Assembly: GCA_009884515.1 (NCBI GenBank)
Contig: RHHX01000001.1
Location: 365,214-429,213 of the forward strand
Origin: Candidatus Mycoplasma liparidae
GTDB lineage: Bacteria; Bacillota_I; Bacilli_A; Mycoplasmatales; Mycoplasmoidaceae
Direction: 5' to 3'
DNA: 64,000 nt
A model generated the notes under the pieces. That model searched no databases, was not told where the DNA came from, and saw only the letters and a list, made by a program, of their open reading frames with translations. The stretch's first letter is position 1; each line of letters opens with the position of its first letter. The position numbers and the translations under genes were made by a program. Below, piece after piece: positions 49,218-60,929 of this stretch.

Positions 49218-50422
49218 TTTAATTTACCAAGTGTATATTTATTAATAACACAGTTACTATTAATAGTAATATATAGTTCTGAATCAGGAATATTAGCAAT
49301 TTTGATTGGATTATTATTTAAATCAATAATTTCATCAATCTTAATAAATTGGTCTTCTAAAAAAGGATTTATTAATCGAATTTCTTGATCAATATTAAAA
49401 TTATTTTTAGTTCTAATTAAATATCTTGATTTATCAATAATTTTTTCAATACTAAAAATAAAATCTTGATTAGTTAATTTTTGTTTATCATGATAAAGCA
49501 TTTTAGATTCATCAGCATTATTAATAAAAGCTGAATCAATGTCTCGATTAGCAATGTTCTTTAATTTATTAAAATAAACATTAGTATCAAAATCAATGTT
49601 TTGGTAGTGTTTATCCATTATTTCACGATAAGTTTTAACAACTTCAGCAATATAATTAACTGATTTCATTCTTCCTTCAATTTTAAATGAAGCAATATTA
49701 AGTTCCATTAATTCTTTTAAGTAATTAATATAACTCATATCCTTAGGACTCATTGTAAAGAAATGCTTATTTTGTTGATTGCTATCTTTATCTTCAATAT
49801 GATATTTTCATCGACAAGATTGGGCACATCCACCAACATTAGCATCTCTTAAGCTAAAGTTGTTAGACATCATACATCGACCACTATATGAAATACAAAC
49901 AGCCCCATGAATAAAGATTTCAAGTTCAATTTCATTATTTAAATTTTCAGATGTTTTTTTAATTTCATTAAGTGTTAGTTCTCTTCCTAAAACAACTCTA
50001 GTAGCATTAGCATATTTCTTTCAAAATAAACAACTTGCTGAATTTGTTGTTGATTGCTGAGTTGAAATATGAATTTCTTTATCAGGATAATTTTTATTTA
50101 AGAAATGAATAATAGCAACATCAGCAACAATATAAGCATCAATCTTAATATCCTTGATTTTATTAAAAAATTTATCAAAATCCTTAAATAAGAAATTACG
50201 ACAAATAACATTCATTACTAAATAAACTTTTTTATTTAAACTATGAGCATAATCAACAATTTCTTTAATATCAGGAATATCAAAGTTTCCAGCTCTTTTT
50301 CTTAAACTAAATTCTTTGGCACCAATATAAATAGCATCAGCTCCATAGCTAAGAGCATAATAGGCTTTGTTCTTATCTCCACTAGGAGCAAGTAATTCAA
50401 TTTTATTTATTATTTTGTTCAT
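49214..50422 (-). CDS. U32-family tRNA 5-hydroxyuridine synthesis protein TrhP2-like (YrrO)
   Basis: 402-residue peptidase-U32-family protein. IELLAPSGDKNKAYYALSYGADAIYIGA starts the barrel; Cys176, Cys183, Cys199 and Cys203 (ICISYSGRCMMSN ... GGCAQSCRW) are the family's iron-sulfur-type cysteines; SFKIEGRMKSVNYIAEVVKTYR is the U32 signature. In B. subtilis the homologue YrrO (TrhP2) with YrrN hydroxylates U34 of tRNA. Here it follows a YrrN-like gene with a 20-nt overlap and a methyltransferase, the yrrM-N-O order, which supports a tRNA role rather than proteolysis. Confidence 0.82.
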
Positions 50423-51317
50423 ATTTTTTTAAGTGAGGGTGTTTCATATTGTTTTTTAAAAAACCATTGTCAACAAATTTATCAGCTAGTTCATTTAATT
50501 TATCAAATGATCTGTTTTTAAAATCAAGATCATATTCTTCATGTTTCATTTTAAAAAACGCTTCTTGATATAATTTAGTAACTGCAATACTTTTTTCTGA
50601 ATTATAGAAAAAAGTATCTATTTTTAAATAATCAAGATTATTAAATTTATCTAATAAATTAATAGTAGCAAGTTCATAACCTGAAAACATATGACTACCA
50701 TTTCTATCTTCATACATCAAGTTACTTAATTGACGCATTTCTTCTCTGATTCATATTTTTCTATTTAAAGTAGTTTGATAATACTTTTCAAAGTTAGAAA
50801 TTAAGTTTCATCTTGAATGCATAATAAAGACATAACCATGACCTAATATTTCAATTGTTAAATTCTTTTTATTTTTAATAATTTCATCAGTTTCATAAAA
50901 AGTCAGTTCTTTTGCTAAACTAACTTCTTTAATATTACATTTTTGATAAAAATCAAATTGATAATGTGAAGTTACTAATGTTTCAGGATTGTAATTTAAA
51001 TAGAAACTTAAATTATGCTTTTCTATTAAATAGATGATTGCAAAATCTTGAAAGATAATTTTATCAATTTTAATTTTGCTTAATTTAATTAAATATTCTG
51101 CTAATTCTTCAAGTTCATCTTCAACAAATATTTTATTAACCAAAACATAAACTTCTGTATTTTTACTGTTTTGGTTAATTTCAGCTATTTCATTAAGATC
51201 AAATGAAATAGTATTTCTTAATGATAAAAAATCATTACCAATAATAATTGCTTCAATATTATTAGCTAAACAATAATCTAAATGTTCCTTACTATTAATA
51301 GTAACTTTTAATTTCAT
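50403..51317 (-). CDS. U32-family protein TrhP1-like (YrrN)
   Basis: 304-residue protein of the U32 family without the Cys cluster, like B. subtilis YrrN (TrhP1), the shorter partner of YrrO. It has the barrel-like start MKLKVTINSKEHLDYCLANNIEAIIIG and ILGHGYVFIMHSRW near residue 165, where the paralogue has its cysteine site. It overlaps the upstream methyltransferase by 10 nt and the downstream U32 gene by 20 nt, so the three are probably translationally coupled. Assignment rests on family features and gene order. Confidence 0.68.
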
Positions 51318-51895
51318 TTCTTAAAGTTCCTTTTTAATCTAATCATCATTAAACCATCATCAATATCAATCAAATCAATCAAATAATCATTATTATTTAA
51401 AATTCATTGATTAAATTCATTTAATTTTAATAGTATTCTTACTTGATTATTAGTTTTATTTCTTAAATCAGCTAAATTTTTTAAATAAATATTATCAATA
51501 ATCATAATGCCATTTTGATTTAGTAATTTAATATATTTTAAAAATAACTTTTCTAATCTTGTTTTAGGGCCATCTAAAAGAATAAAATCATACTTATCAT
51601 CAGTAAAATAATCAAAGCAATCAAGATTAATTAAATTAATCTTTTCATATGATTTTAAGTTTTGATAAGCAATTTTAAAACGGTAACCATCTTTTTCAAT
51701 AGTTGTTATTTTCTTTACTTTAGTATTTTGATAAATAACTAGCGAACTGTAACCAAGCCCACTACCAATTTCAAGGTAGGTTTGGTAATTGTTATTATTA
51801 ATTAAATCAATAATAAAATTACTAGCATGAGGTTTAAGTGGTGCTATTTTTTCATTTATTGAATCTTGATAAATTTTATTTAGAATATTTTGCAT
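51308..51895 (-). CDS. SAM-dependent O-methyltransferase, TrmR-like (YrrM)
   Basis: 195-residue class I methyltransferase of the caffeoyl-CoA/catechol O-methyltransferase-like group. Motif I is TYLEIGSGLGYSSLVIYQ near residue 41, with the acidic ITTIEKD afterwards, and DFILLDGPKTRLEKLFLKYIKLLNQNGIMIIDN near 118 carries the metal-site Asp and DNxx. B. subtilis YrrM (TrmR) methylates 5-hydroxyuridine 34 to 5-methoxyuridine; the same three-gene order here supports that role. Two TGA Trp codons are needed to reach the stop. Confidence 0.75.
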
Positions 51896-51966
51896 AAGAA
51901 GTATAATAAATTCTAACTACTTTTTTATTTCATATATAATAAAAAAGTAGTTATATAGGAAAATCT

Positions 51967-53772
51967 GTGAAACATTTATTTGCGTACTTGACAAAAAAAG
52001 ACAAAAAAATTTTATTTTTTGTTTTTTTTATCAGATTAATACAAATAATTGGTGATCTTATTCAACCATTAATGCTTTTAGTTATTTTTATTATTATCAC
52101 TCCTGCTAATACACTTGCTTTAGAAAATACTAATCAATTTATGACGTTTATTAATAGTATTGCTCAACATTTTATGACAATAACTGGTAGTAAAGGCTGA
52201 TCATTAGCAATTGTTTTTGTTGTTATGGCATCAGGAGCTTTATTTACTTTAATAAGTGGATCAATTTGTAATATGATAGCTGCTAAAGTCGGAATGGGTT
52301 TTGGTTATAATATTAGAGACCGATATTATAGTAAAGTTCAAAGTTTATCAGCAAGTGATATTGATATGTTTTCAATATCATCATTAACAACAAGAATGAC
52401 AACTGATATTACTATGATTCAAAATATTTTCATTAGATCTTTATCAGTTATTCCAAGAGGAGTATTTTTATTTGTGGGAAGTATTATTTTTGCTTTCTTT
52501 ATTAATTGAGTTTATGGAGTAGCTTTTTTAATTGCTTTATTCGTTTTAATGATAATTTTAGGAATATTATTAAGAATAATGGTTCCTTCATTTTCTAATT
52601 TGCAACAAACAATTGATGCTGCTAATGAAAAAACAAGAGAAAACTTATTAGGAGTAAGAATTGTTAAAACAAGTAATTTACAAAAACTAGAAACTAGATA
52701 TTTTAATAAAGTTAATGACAGATTAATTAAACATGGAGTACATTCTTCAATTACTGGTTTAAGTTTTGCACCATTTGTAATTATTGTTATTAACGGCGTT
52801 CTTATTTTCATTTTACTAACAACTCAACCATCATCAATTACTGATGAAATAGTTAGTTTAGCTAGTTTAATAGCACTAACTTCTGCTGGGTTAATGCTAT
52901 TAAGCTCAATAGTAACAGAAATAGGTTGATCTCAAGCAACTATTAAAAGAGTTAATGAAGTGTTTTTTACAAAACCAAGTATTCAAGAAATAGCTAGTCC
53001 AATTACTATTGATGATAATATTGATATTGTTTTTGAAAATGTTAATTTTAAATATAATAATAGTGAAAAATGAGTTTTAAACGATATTAACTTAAACATT
53101 AAAAGTAAATCATCTTTAGGCATTATTGGACATTCAGGATGTGGTAAAAGTACTTTAATTAATTTAATTGTAAGGTTATATGATGTCAACGAAGGAAAAT
53201 TATTAATTAATAATCATGATGTTAAAGATTTATCTTTAATATCACTAAGAAATAATATTTCAGTAACTTCTCAAAAATCAGTATTATTTTCAGGAACTAT
53301 TAAAACAAATATCTTTTTTGGTAATAATAATCCCACTGATGATGAATTAGAAAAAGCACTTGAATCAAGTTGTGTTTTTGATGTTTTAAAAACAAAAACA
53401 GATGGAATTAATGAAATTGTTCAACAAAGAGGCGAAAATTTTTCTGGTGGACAAAAACAAAGAATATCAATTGCTAGAAGTTTAATCAAAAATCCTAAAG
53501 TAATTATTTTTGATGATTCAACATCAGCTCTTGATATGATAACTGAGAAAAAAGTTCAAAAAATGATTAATAAAAATTATCAGAATTCTACTAAAATTTT
53601 TATTGCTCAAAGAATAAGTGCTTTAAAGCACTTAGATAATATTGCTGTAATGAAAAATGGCAAGATTATTATGCAAGGGACCCATAAATATTTATTGAAA
53701 AATTGTCAATACTATTATGAAATTGCTTTGAATCAATTAGGAGAGGAGGAAATGAAAAATGAGCTTAGATAA
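51967..53772 (+). CDS. ABC exporter half-transporter with degenerate catalytic site
   Basis: 601-residue membrane-spanning domain (helices over residues about 15-340) fused to an ABC ATPase. Walker A is IIGHSGCGKSTLINL near residue 390 and signature NFSGGQKQRISIARS near 490, but Walker B ends VIIFDDSTSALD (Asp replaces the catalytic Glu) and the H-loop reads IFIAQRISAL (Gln replaces His). This is the pattern of the inactive-site subunit of heterodimeric exporters such as TM287/288. GTG start; overlaps its partner gene by 14 nt. Confidence 0.88.
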
Positions 53773-55651
53773 TTTCGAAGAAAATATTAATAAACCGATT
53801 TTTGGTGAAAGTAACACTAAGCTTGAAACTCCAATGGCTATTTTAGGTAAAAAGAAATTAGCTTATGATAGAGCAAAAGAAGGACAACCAGTTACAAGAA
53901 TTATTTTTGCTTATATGAGAAACTATAAGAAAATATTTTTCTTTGCCTTTTTATCAGTTATTTTAACAATATCATTTAATATGGCTAGTATTATTACTTT
54001 ATTTTTTATAACTGCTGAAGCAGTTAAAGGTCGAACTGATCATTTTATTATTTTAGTAGTTTTACTTGGAGTATGATATTTATTTTATGCCGGATTTACT
54101 TATTTGCAAAGAATTTTCTTAATTAAACTTGGTGAAAAAACAAGTCATCAAATTCGTTATGACTTGTTTCAAAAACTTCAAAAATTAAAAATGTCTTTTT
54201 TTGATACAAGATCATCTGGTGATTTAATTTCAATATCAACTAATGATTCAATGAATATTACTTTTCTTTTATCAACAACACTATCAGATTTAATAACAGG
54301 AATTTTATTAATTTTTGGATCTTTAATAACAATGTTTCTAATTTCAGCATCATTAGCAGCAATTATTTTAATAACAGTGCCACTATTTTTAATAGTTGTT
54401 TATTTTATTGTTAAAAAAACACAACCATACTTTGAAAAAAGACAACAATACTTAGGAGAAACAAATGGGTTTGTTGAAGAAATGTTTTCAGGGCAAAACA
54501 TTACTAATTTACTTAATCAACAAGAAAATGTTTTAAAAGAATTTAATGTAAAAAATAAAGACTTAGTTAATGTTTCATATAAAGGTGAAAAAATGAGTTC
54601 TTTTATTATGCCATGAAGTATTTTTATGATCAACTTTATTATTTTATTGATTTCTATTATTGGTGGGGTTTTTGCTATTATGCCTAATACTCCATTTGCA
54701 AGTATTATGCCAACAGATACTTTAGAAGCTAAAATAGCTATTATTACAATCTTTACTATTTTAACTAGACAAATAATAGGCCCTATTTCGAATTTATTAT
54801 CTTTAACGACATTTTTTCAATTAGGTCATTCATCAGCTAAAAGAATCTTTAATATTTTTAAAGAAGAAAATGAAGATTTAAGTAATGAAACACAAACATT
54901 AGAAAATATTCAAGGGAATATTTCAGTTCAAAACTTAAACTTCTCTTATTCAAAAGATAAAATAATTTTAAAAAATGTTTCTTTTGAAATTATTAAAAAC
55001 CAATCAGTAGCCATTGTTGGTCCTACCGGTAGTGGTAAATCTACCATTATTAACTTATTAACAAAGTTTTATAATATTAGTGAAGGTAAAATCCTTTTTG
55101 ATAATATTGATATTGCTAATGTTGTTAAACATTCTGTAAGAAAAAATATTGCCGTTGTTTTACAAAATCCATTTATTTTTAATACATCTGTAAAAGAAAA
55201 CATTAGACTAGGTAATTTAGATGCAACTGATGAAGAAATTTATGAAGCTGCTAAATTAAGTCGATGTGATTTCTTTATTAATCAATTAGAAAATGGTTAT
55301 GACACTGTTTTACATAATAATGGTGATTCACTTTCGGTTGGTCAAAAACAATTGATCTCAATTGCAAGAGCAATCATTGATCCAGCTAAAATTTTAATTT
55401 TAGATGAAGCTACTAGTAATGTTGATACTAAAACAGAAATTGATATTCAAACTGCTTTAAATGAATTAATGAAAAGAAAAACATCAATTATTATTGCACA
55501 TAGACTTTCAACAATTATTAACTCTGATTTAATCATTGTGCTTAAAGATGGTGAAATTATTGAAAAAGGTAACCATATCAGTTTATTAAAAAACGAAAAT
55601 GGTTTTTATTCAAAAATGTTTAATAGTCAATTTGAAAATGAATTAGAATAA
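53759..55651 (+). CDS. ABC exporter half-transporter, catalytic partner
   Basis: 630-residue partner of the preceding half-transporter. Membrane domain with helices over residues about 60-380, then Walker A IVGPTGSGKSTIINL near 420, Q-loop VVLQNPFIFNTSVKENIRLGN, signature SLSVGQKQLISIARAI, Walker B ILILDEATSNVDTKT with the consensus Glu, and H-loop IIAHRLSTI. The signature reads SVGQK rather than SGGQ, the other half of an asymmetric pair. Substrate unknown; lipids, peptides or drugs are typical for this class. Confidence 0.9.
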
Positions 55652-55705
55652 TTTAACATGAATAAAAAAGGTATTATTAAATTTTAATAATAAGAAAGAG
55701 AAAAT

Positions 55706-56158
55706 ATGGAAAAAACATTTATTATGATTAAACCCAATGCAGTTCAAAGAAACTTAATTGGTGAAATTATTGCTAGATTTGAAAGAAAAGGCTTTATGAT
55801 CAATGCTATTAAATTTGCTTTAGTAACTGAAGAACAAGCTAAAAGGCACTATTATGTTCATAAAGATAGACCCTTTTATAATGAGTTAGTTGAATCAGTT
55901 ACTTCAAATCCAGTTGTTTTAATGGTTATTAGTGGTAATAACATTATTAAAATGACAAGAAAATTTATTGGTGAAACCGATCCTTTAAAATCTAGTATTG
56001 GCACAATTAGAGGTGATTATTCTAATGACTTAGGAATGAATATCATTCATGGTAGTGATAGTCTTGAAAATGCTGAGTATGAAATGAATATTTATTTCAA
56101 TGAAAATGAAATAATTAGTTATGAAAAAACAATAAATAAAGAAATTTTTAATAATTAG
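55706..56158 (+). CDS. ndk: nucleoside diphosphate kinase
   Basis: 150-residue NDK, which phosphorylates NDPs with ATP. KTFIMIKPNAVQRNLIGEIIARFERKGF at the start, MVISGNNIIKMTRKFIGETDPLKSSIGTIRGDYSNDLGMNIIHGSDSLENAEYEMNIYF further on; His115 in NIIHGSDS is the phospho-acceptor. RBS AAGAAAGAGA before ATG 55706, 54 nt after the ABC pair. ndk has been reported as missing from many mollicutes, so its presence is a lineage marker. Confidence 0.96.
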   Translation: MEKTFIMIKPNAVQRNLIGEIIARFERKGFMINAIKFALVTEEQAKRHYYVHKDRPFYNELVESVTSNPVVLMVISGNNIIKMTRKFIGETDPLKSSIGTIRGDYSNDLGMNIIHGSDSLENAEYEMNIYFNENEIISYEKTINKEIFNN

Positions 56159-56209
56159 TGTTAACATAATACATATAATAAATAAATTAATAGATATTAG
56201 GATAATAAA

Positions 56210-59143
56210 ATGAAAAAACAATATATAAAAAAAATTACAATAGCTTCGCTATTTATGGGGAGTGTTATTGCTACAGGATTAGGTTTAGGAATTAGTCTTG
56301 CTAACAATACAAACAACAATAATAATGTAAGTAATGTTCTTTTAAAAGAAGCTAATAAAAATATTAGTTCTAAAGCAATAAACACAACTGCAAATCCAAT
56401 ATTGAATTTCGCTTTTGCTGGCGATATTACAACTTGAGGATTAGGTGTAGCTGATGGTTCTGGTGGAGTTGATGAATTATTAAAACCAGCTTGAAATGCT
56501 GAAACTGGTGTTTTTACAGTTCCTAATTATGTAACTAAATTATTAACATCTGTTAATACTGTAGTTGGTGCAAAACATTATGATACTATTACTGGTGCTA
56601 CTCCTGGTGGTTTAAATCCTGTAAACCCTTGAATTTCTGAAGTTAAAGAAATTCGTTTTCAAAAAAATTCTAAATTAGTTGAAGTTGGTAGTGGAGTATT
56701 TAATTATATGTCGACATTAACAAAAGTATATTTTCCTCAACCAAGTGAGTCATTTAATACTGAAACTCAAAAAATTACTTTCCATAATGGTATGTATTTA
56801 GCAACAGCAGAAGAACCAGGTTTAAGTACTCAAATTGATGGTAGAGGTAATTTCTCAATTCAACAATATAGTAAATTTACTCAACCTGCTAAGCATATTA
56901 TGCGAGAAATTGTTTATCCAGCAAATATGAAATATAGAGCTTTAACTACTGATAATAGTATATCTACAACTGGATTAACTCCTCTAGTTTTGAGAGATTT
57001 TATTATGGGTGGTAGTGGTTTTAAAACATTTGATAATAAAATTGTTTATAATGAAAAACAAGTTGAATCAACTGCTGTTAATTCTATTTATTATAATAAT
57101 GTTATTATTTCAATTCCAAATACACTTGAAATAAAAGAATTATATAGATATCAAATGTCATATATGACAGGTTCAGGTTCAATTTTTAATAGTATAAATG
57201 GTCCGGTTAATTCTGCAAATAAATGATTTCTTGATCATTACAATTGATTTGAAGTAAAGAAAACAACAGTTGGAGAAGTAAATCATTACGAACCAGCTCT
57301 TAATATTATTAAAACAACTACAGATGAAATTTCTTTATTAGCTGCTGCACAAACTGCATTTTCTAATAAATATTATGAATTTTCAAAAGAATGAGCAGTT
57401 TTTAATAAAACATTTAATGAACCAGTTGAGGCTATTAGTCAAGTTGCTTATTTAGCTAATTTAAATACTGACTGAAACCGTATTGCTAATTTAATGGGCG
57501 GATTTGGTAAAGTTCCTGAAATCGGAATTGTTGGTAATCAATATGAAACTCTTGGACAAGGTGCTGCTGGAAATGTAAAAAATCAAATTTTTGGATATAA
57601 CCAAAGTGCTGATGGCACTAAAAAAGTTGGATATACAGCTAATTTAATTGGTAATCAAGGTTATTTAATTAATGATAAGACTGATGCTGATAATCCATAT
57701 TTTAGAGCTATTTCACTAACTCCAGTTGTTGGTAATAATGCAAATTGAGAAAAATATACACTTACAGAAGAAGACGAAACTTTAGTTCCAACTGTATATA
57801 GACAAGGTACTTATAATGCTATAGATAGTAAATCATATAATTTTACAACAAAACATAGATTATCTGGTAATTCTATTTATAACACTTTAACAAAAACATT
57901 AGAAATTCCTGAGTATGTAACTACAATTGCTAACACACCTCCCAGATTAACTGGAAATTCAGTTTTTGGTGAAAACAATGTAGCTAATTGAAATTTTTTA
58001 TGAACAAATACTAAAAATAGTGCTAAACACATTAAAGTTAATGATTATCTTGTTACTGAATATGAGGTTGCTAATGTAGGTAATCAAAATGAAGCTAAAC
58101 CAAAAAATGCTGAGTCAGTAAGTTCAAGTTTAAAGACTATTGGGTCATTTGCTTTTTCTAATTTTTCAGCTTTAAACACGTTTTCAACTCCAAAAACTGT
58201 AACATCAATTGGTGAAGGTTTTCTTTCTGATTCAATTCTATTAGAAGCAGTTATTTTACCAAAAGGTTTAACAACTTTAGCTAAAGGTGCATTTTCAGGA
58301 TCTACAAATTTAAAAAGATTTACAATGCCTACATTTGGTAATGCTGAATCTCCAGTTACAATTGATTATACTGATATGCTTAAAGGAATAACACCAACAG
58401 ATATATTTATTCCATTTGTAGACCAAGCAAAATTTGTAGCATCAAATTATGGTAATTGAGACAAAGCTACTCCTTCTAGTGCTGTTCATTATTATGGTGT
58501 TGATGACCTTATTTCTGCTTCAATTAGTGTAGATATTAATAATGTAGATTATAATGCTCTTATATCAGCAGCTCAAGCAGTTAATACAGCAGCAGCTGAT
58601 ACAGATCCAACTCTTCAAGCTGCACTTGATGCTTTAATATTAGAATTTAATAATAATTATGTTGTTGATGCTGGTGAAGCTAATTTAACTAAGAAAAGTG
58701 CTTGATTTTCTGGAACAAGTGAATTATTATTAAATGATGCAACTTTAGCAACTTTAAAAGTAGCAATTACTGGTGGTAAAATTACTTTTACCGGTGGTGC
58801 GTTAGTTGATCCTTTAGGAATTAATAAAGTTTTAGATTTTAGTGTTAATAGTGATACTAATAAATTAGATACATTTATTGATGTTGGTACATATGAAACT
58901 TTATTTGGTCCACTTACATTAGGAACTTTATTAAATGCTAATTCAGATACTCCATTAATTACAGTGCCATCTACAAATACTGTAGGAAATGTATTTATGT
59001 GAATAGGTATTGGTATAGGTATTGCAGCGGCTCTATTAATAGCAGTAGTTATAGTATTTATTGTTAGAAGAAACAAAATATCAAAAGCAAAAGCTTTAGG
59101 CACCGATACTTCAAGTAATGATAGCGTTGATGCTTCTAAATAA
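56210..59143 (+). CDS. BspA-like leucine-rich-repeat surface protein, copy 1
   Basis: 977-residue surface protein. N-terminal MKKQYIKKITIASLFMGSVIATGLG is a signal-anchor without a lipobox Cys, followed by a poly-Asn stretch (NNTNNNNNVSN). BspA/TpLRR-type repeats (LRR_5) occur twice: VKEIRFQKNSKLVEVGSGVFNYMSTLTKVYFP near 145-180, and LKTIGSFAFSNFSALNTFS... LTTLAKGAFSGSTNLKRFTMP near 640-710. The C-terminal helix IGIGIGIAAALLIAVVIVFIV with basic RRNKISK tail anchors it in the membrane, leaving a short Ser/Asp cytoplasmic end. Many TGA Trp codons. Probably an adhesin or variable antigen (inference). Confidence 0.85.
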
Positions 59144-60929
59144 TTTAAATAAATTATTTCCTGATAAATAAAAAAAAAATACTAGAAAAATTTCTAGTAT
59201 TTTTTTTTATTGCTTTTAATATTAATATAACTATTTTATCTATTTAAATAAAATTAATGTATATTTATTATAGATATGGAATATTAAAAAATGAAAAAAC
59301 AATATATAAAAAAAATTACAATAGCTTCGCTATTTATGGGGAGCGTTATTGCTACAGGATTAGGTTTAGGAATTAGTCTTGCTAACAATACAAACAACAA
59401 TAATGTAAGTAATGTTCTTTTAAAAGAAGCTAATAAAAATATTAGTTCTAAAGCAATAAACACAATTGCAAATCCAATATTGAATTTCGCTTTTGCTGGC
59501 GATATTACAACTTGAGGATTAGGTGTAGCTGATGGTTCTGGTGGAGTTGATGAATTATTAAAACCAGCTTGAAATGCTGTAACTGGTGTTTTTACAGTTC
59601 CTAATTATGTAACTAAATTATTAACATCGCCTGAGGCTCCTCCTGGTGCAAAACATTATGATACTATTACTGGTGCTACTCCTGGTGGTTCGAATCCTGT
59701 AAACCCTTGAATTTCTGAAGTTAAAGAAATTCGTTTTCAAAAAAATTCTAAATTAGTTGAAGTTGGTAGTGGAGTATTTAATTATATGTCGACATTAACA
59801 AAAGTATATTTTCCTCAACCAAGTGAGTCATTTAATACTAAAACTCAAAAAATTACTTTCCATAATGGTATGTATTTAGCAACAGCAGAAGAACCAGGTT
59901 TAAGTACTCAAATTAAGGGTAGAGGTAATTTCTCAATTCAAAATCATAATGAATTTACTAGACCTGATAAGTATATTATGCGAGAAATTGTTTATCCAGC
60001 AAATATGCAATATAGAGCTTTAACTACTGATAATAGTATATCTACAACTGGATTAACTCCTCAAGTTTTGAGAGATTTTATTATGGGTGGTAGTGGTTTT
60101 AAAACATTTGATAATAAAATTGTTTATAATGAAAAACAAGTTGAATCAACTGCTGTTAATTCTATTTATTATAATAATGTTATTATTTCAATTCCAAATA
60201 CACTTGAAATAAAAGAATTATATAGATATCAAATGTCATATATGACAGGTTCAGGTTCAATTTTTAATAGTATAAATGGTCCGGTTAATTCTGCAAATAA
60301 ATGATTTCTTGATCATTACAATTGATTTGAAGTAAAGAAAACAACAGTTGGAGAAGTAAATCATTACGAACCAGCTCTTAATATTATTAAAACAACTACA
60401 GATGAAATTTCTTTATTAGCTGCTGCACAAACTGCATTTTCTAATAAATATTATGAATTTTCAAAAGAATGAGCAGTTTTTAATAAAACATTTAATGAAC
60501 CAGTTGAGGCTATTAGTCAAGTTGCTTATTTAGCTAATTTAAATACTGACTGAAACCGTATTGCTAATTTAATGGGCGGATTTGGTAAAGTTCCTGAAAT
60601 CGGAATTGTTGGTAATCAATATGAAACTCTTGGACAAGGTGCTGCTGGAAATGTAAAAAATCAAATTTTTGGATATAACCAAAGTGCTGATGGCACTAAA
60701 AAAGTTGGATATACAGCTAATTTAATTGGTAATCAAGGTTATTTAATTAATGATAAGACTGATGCTGATAATCCATATTTTAGAGCTATTTCACTAACTC
60801 CAGTTGTTGGTAATAATGCAAATTGAGAAAAATATACACTTACAGAAGAAGACGAAACTTTAGTTCCAACTGTATATAGACAAGGTACTTATAATGCTAT
60901 AGATAGTAAATCATATAATTTTACAACAA
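56986..60929 (+). repeat. identical 866-bp direct repeat (56986-57851 and 60064-60929)
   Basis: Shared central part of the two BspA-like genes, offset 3078 bp, in which I find no difference by reading both copies line by line. Neighbouring sequence in the same genes is diverged. The first 230 bases of the genes and the terminators are also nearly the same, so the repeat unit covers gene plus 3' flank. Confidence 0.85.
59163..59212 (+). terminator. terminator of BspA-like copy 1
   Basis: AAAATACTAGAAA/TTTCTAGTATTTTTTTTT hairpin with T-run, starting about 25 bp after the stop; it is duplicated after copy 2. Confidence 0.85.

Noticed and set aside
58657..59103. Antisense frames opposite the C-terminal part of both BspA-like genes (also 61735-62187)
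   Set aside because: The similarity between them only reflects the duplicated + strand genes; no ribosome site or plausible product.
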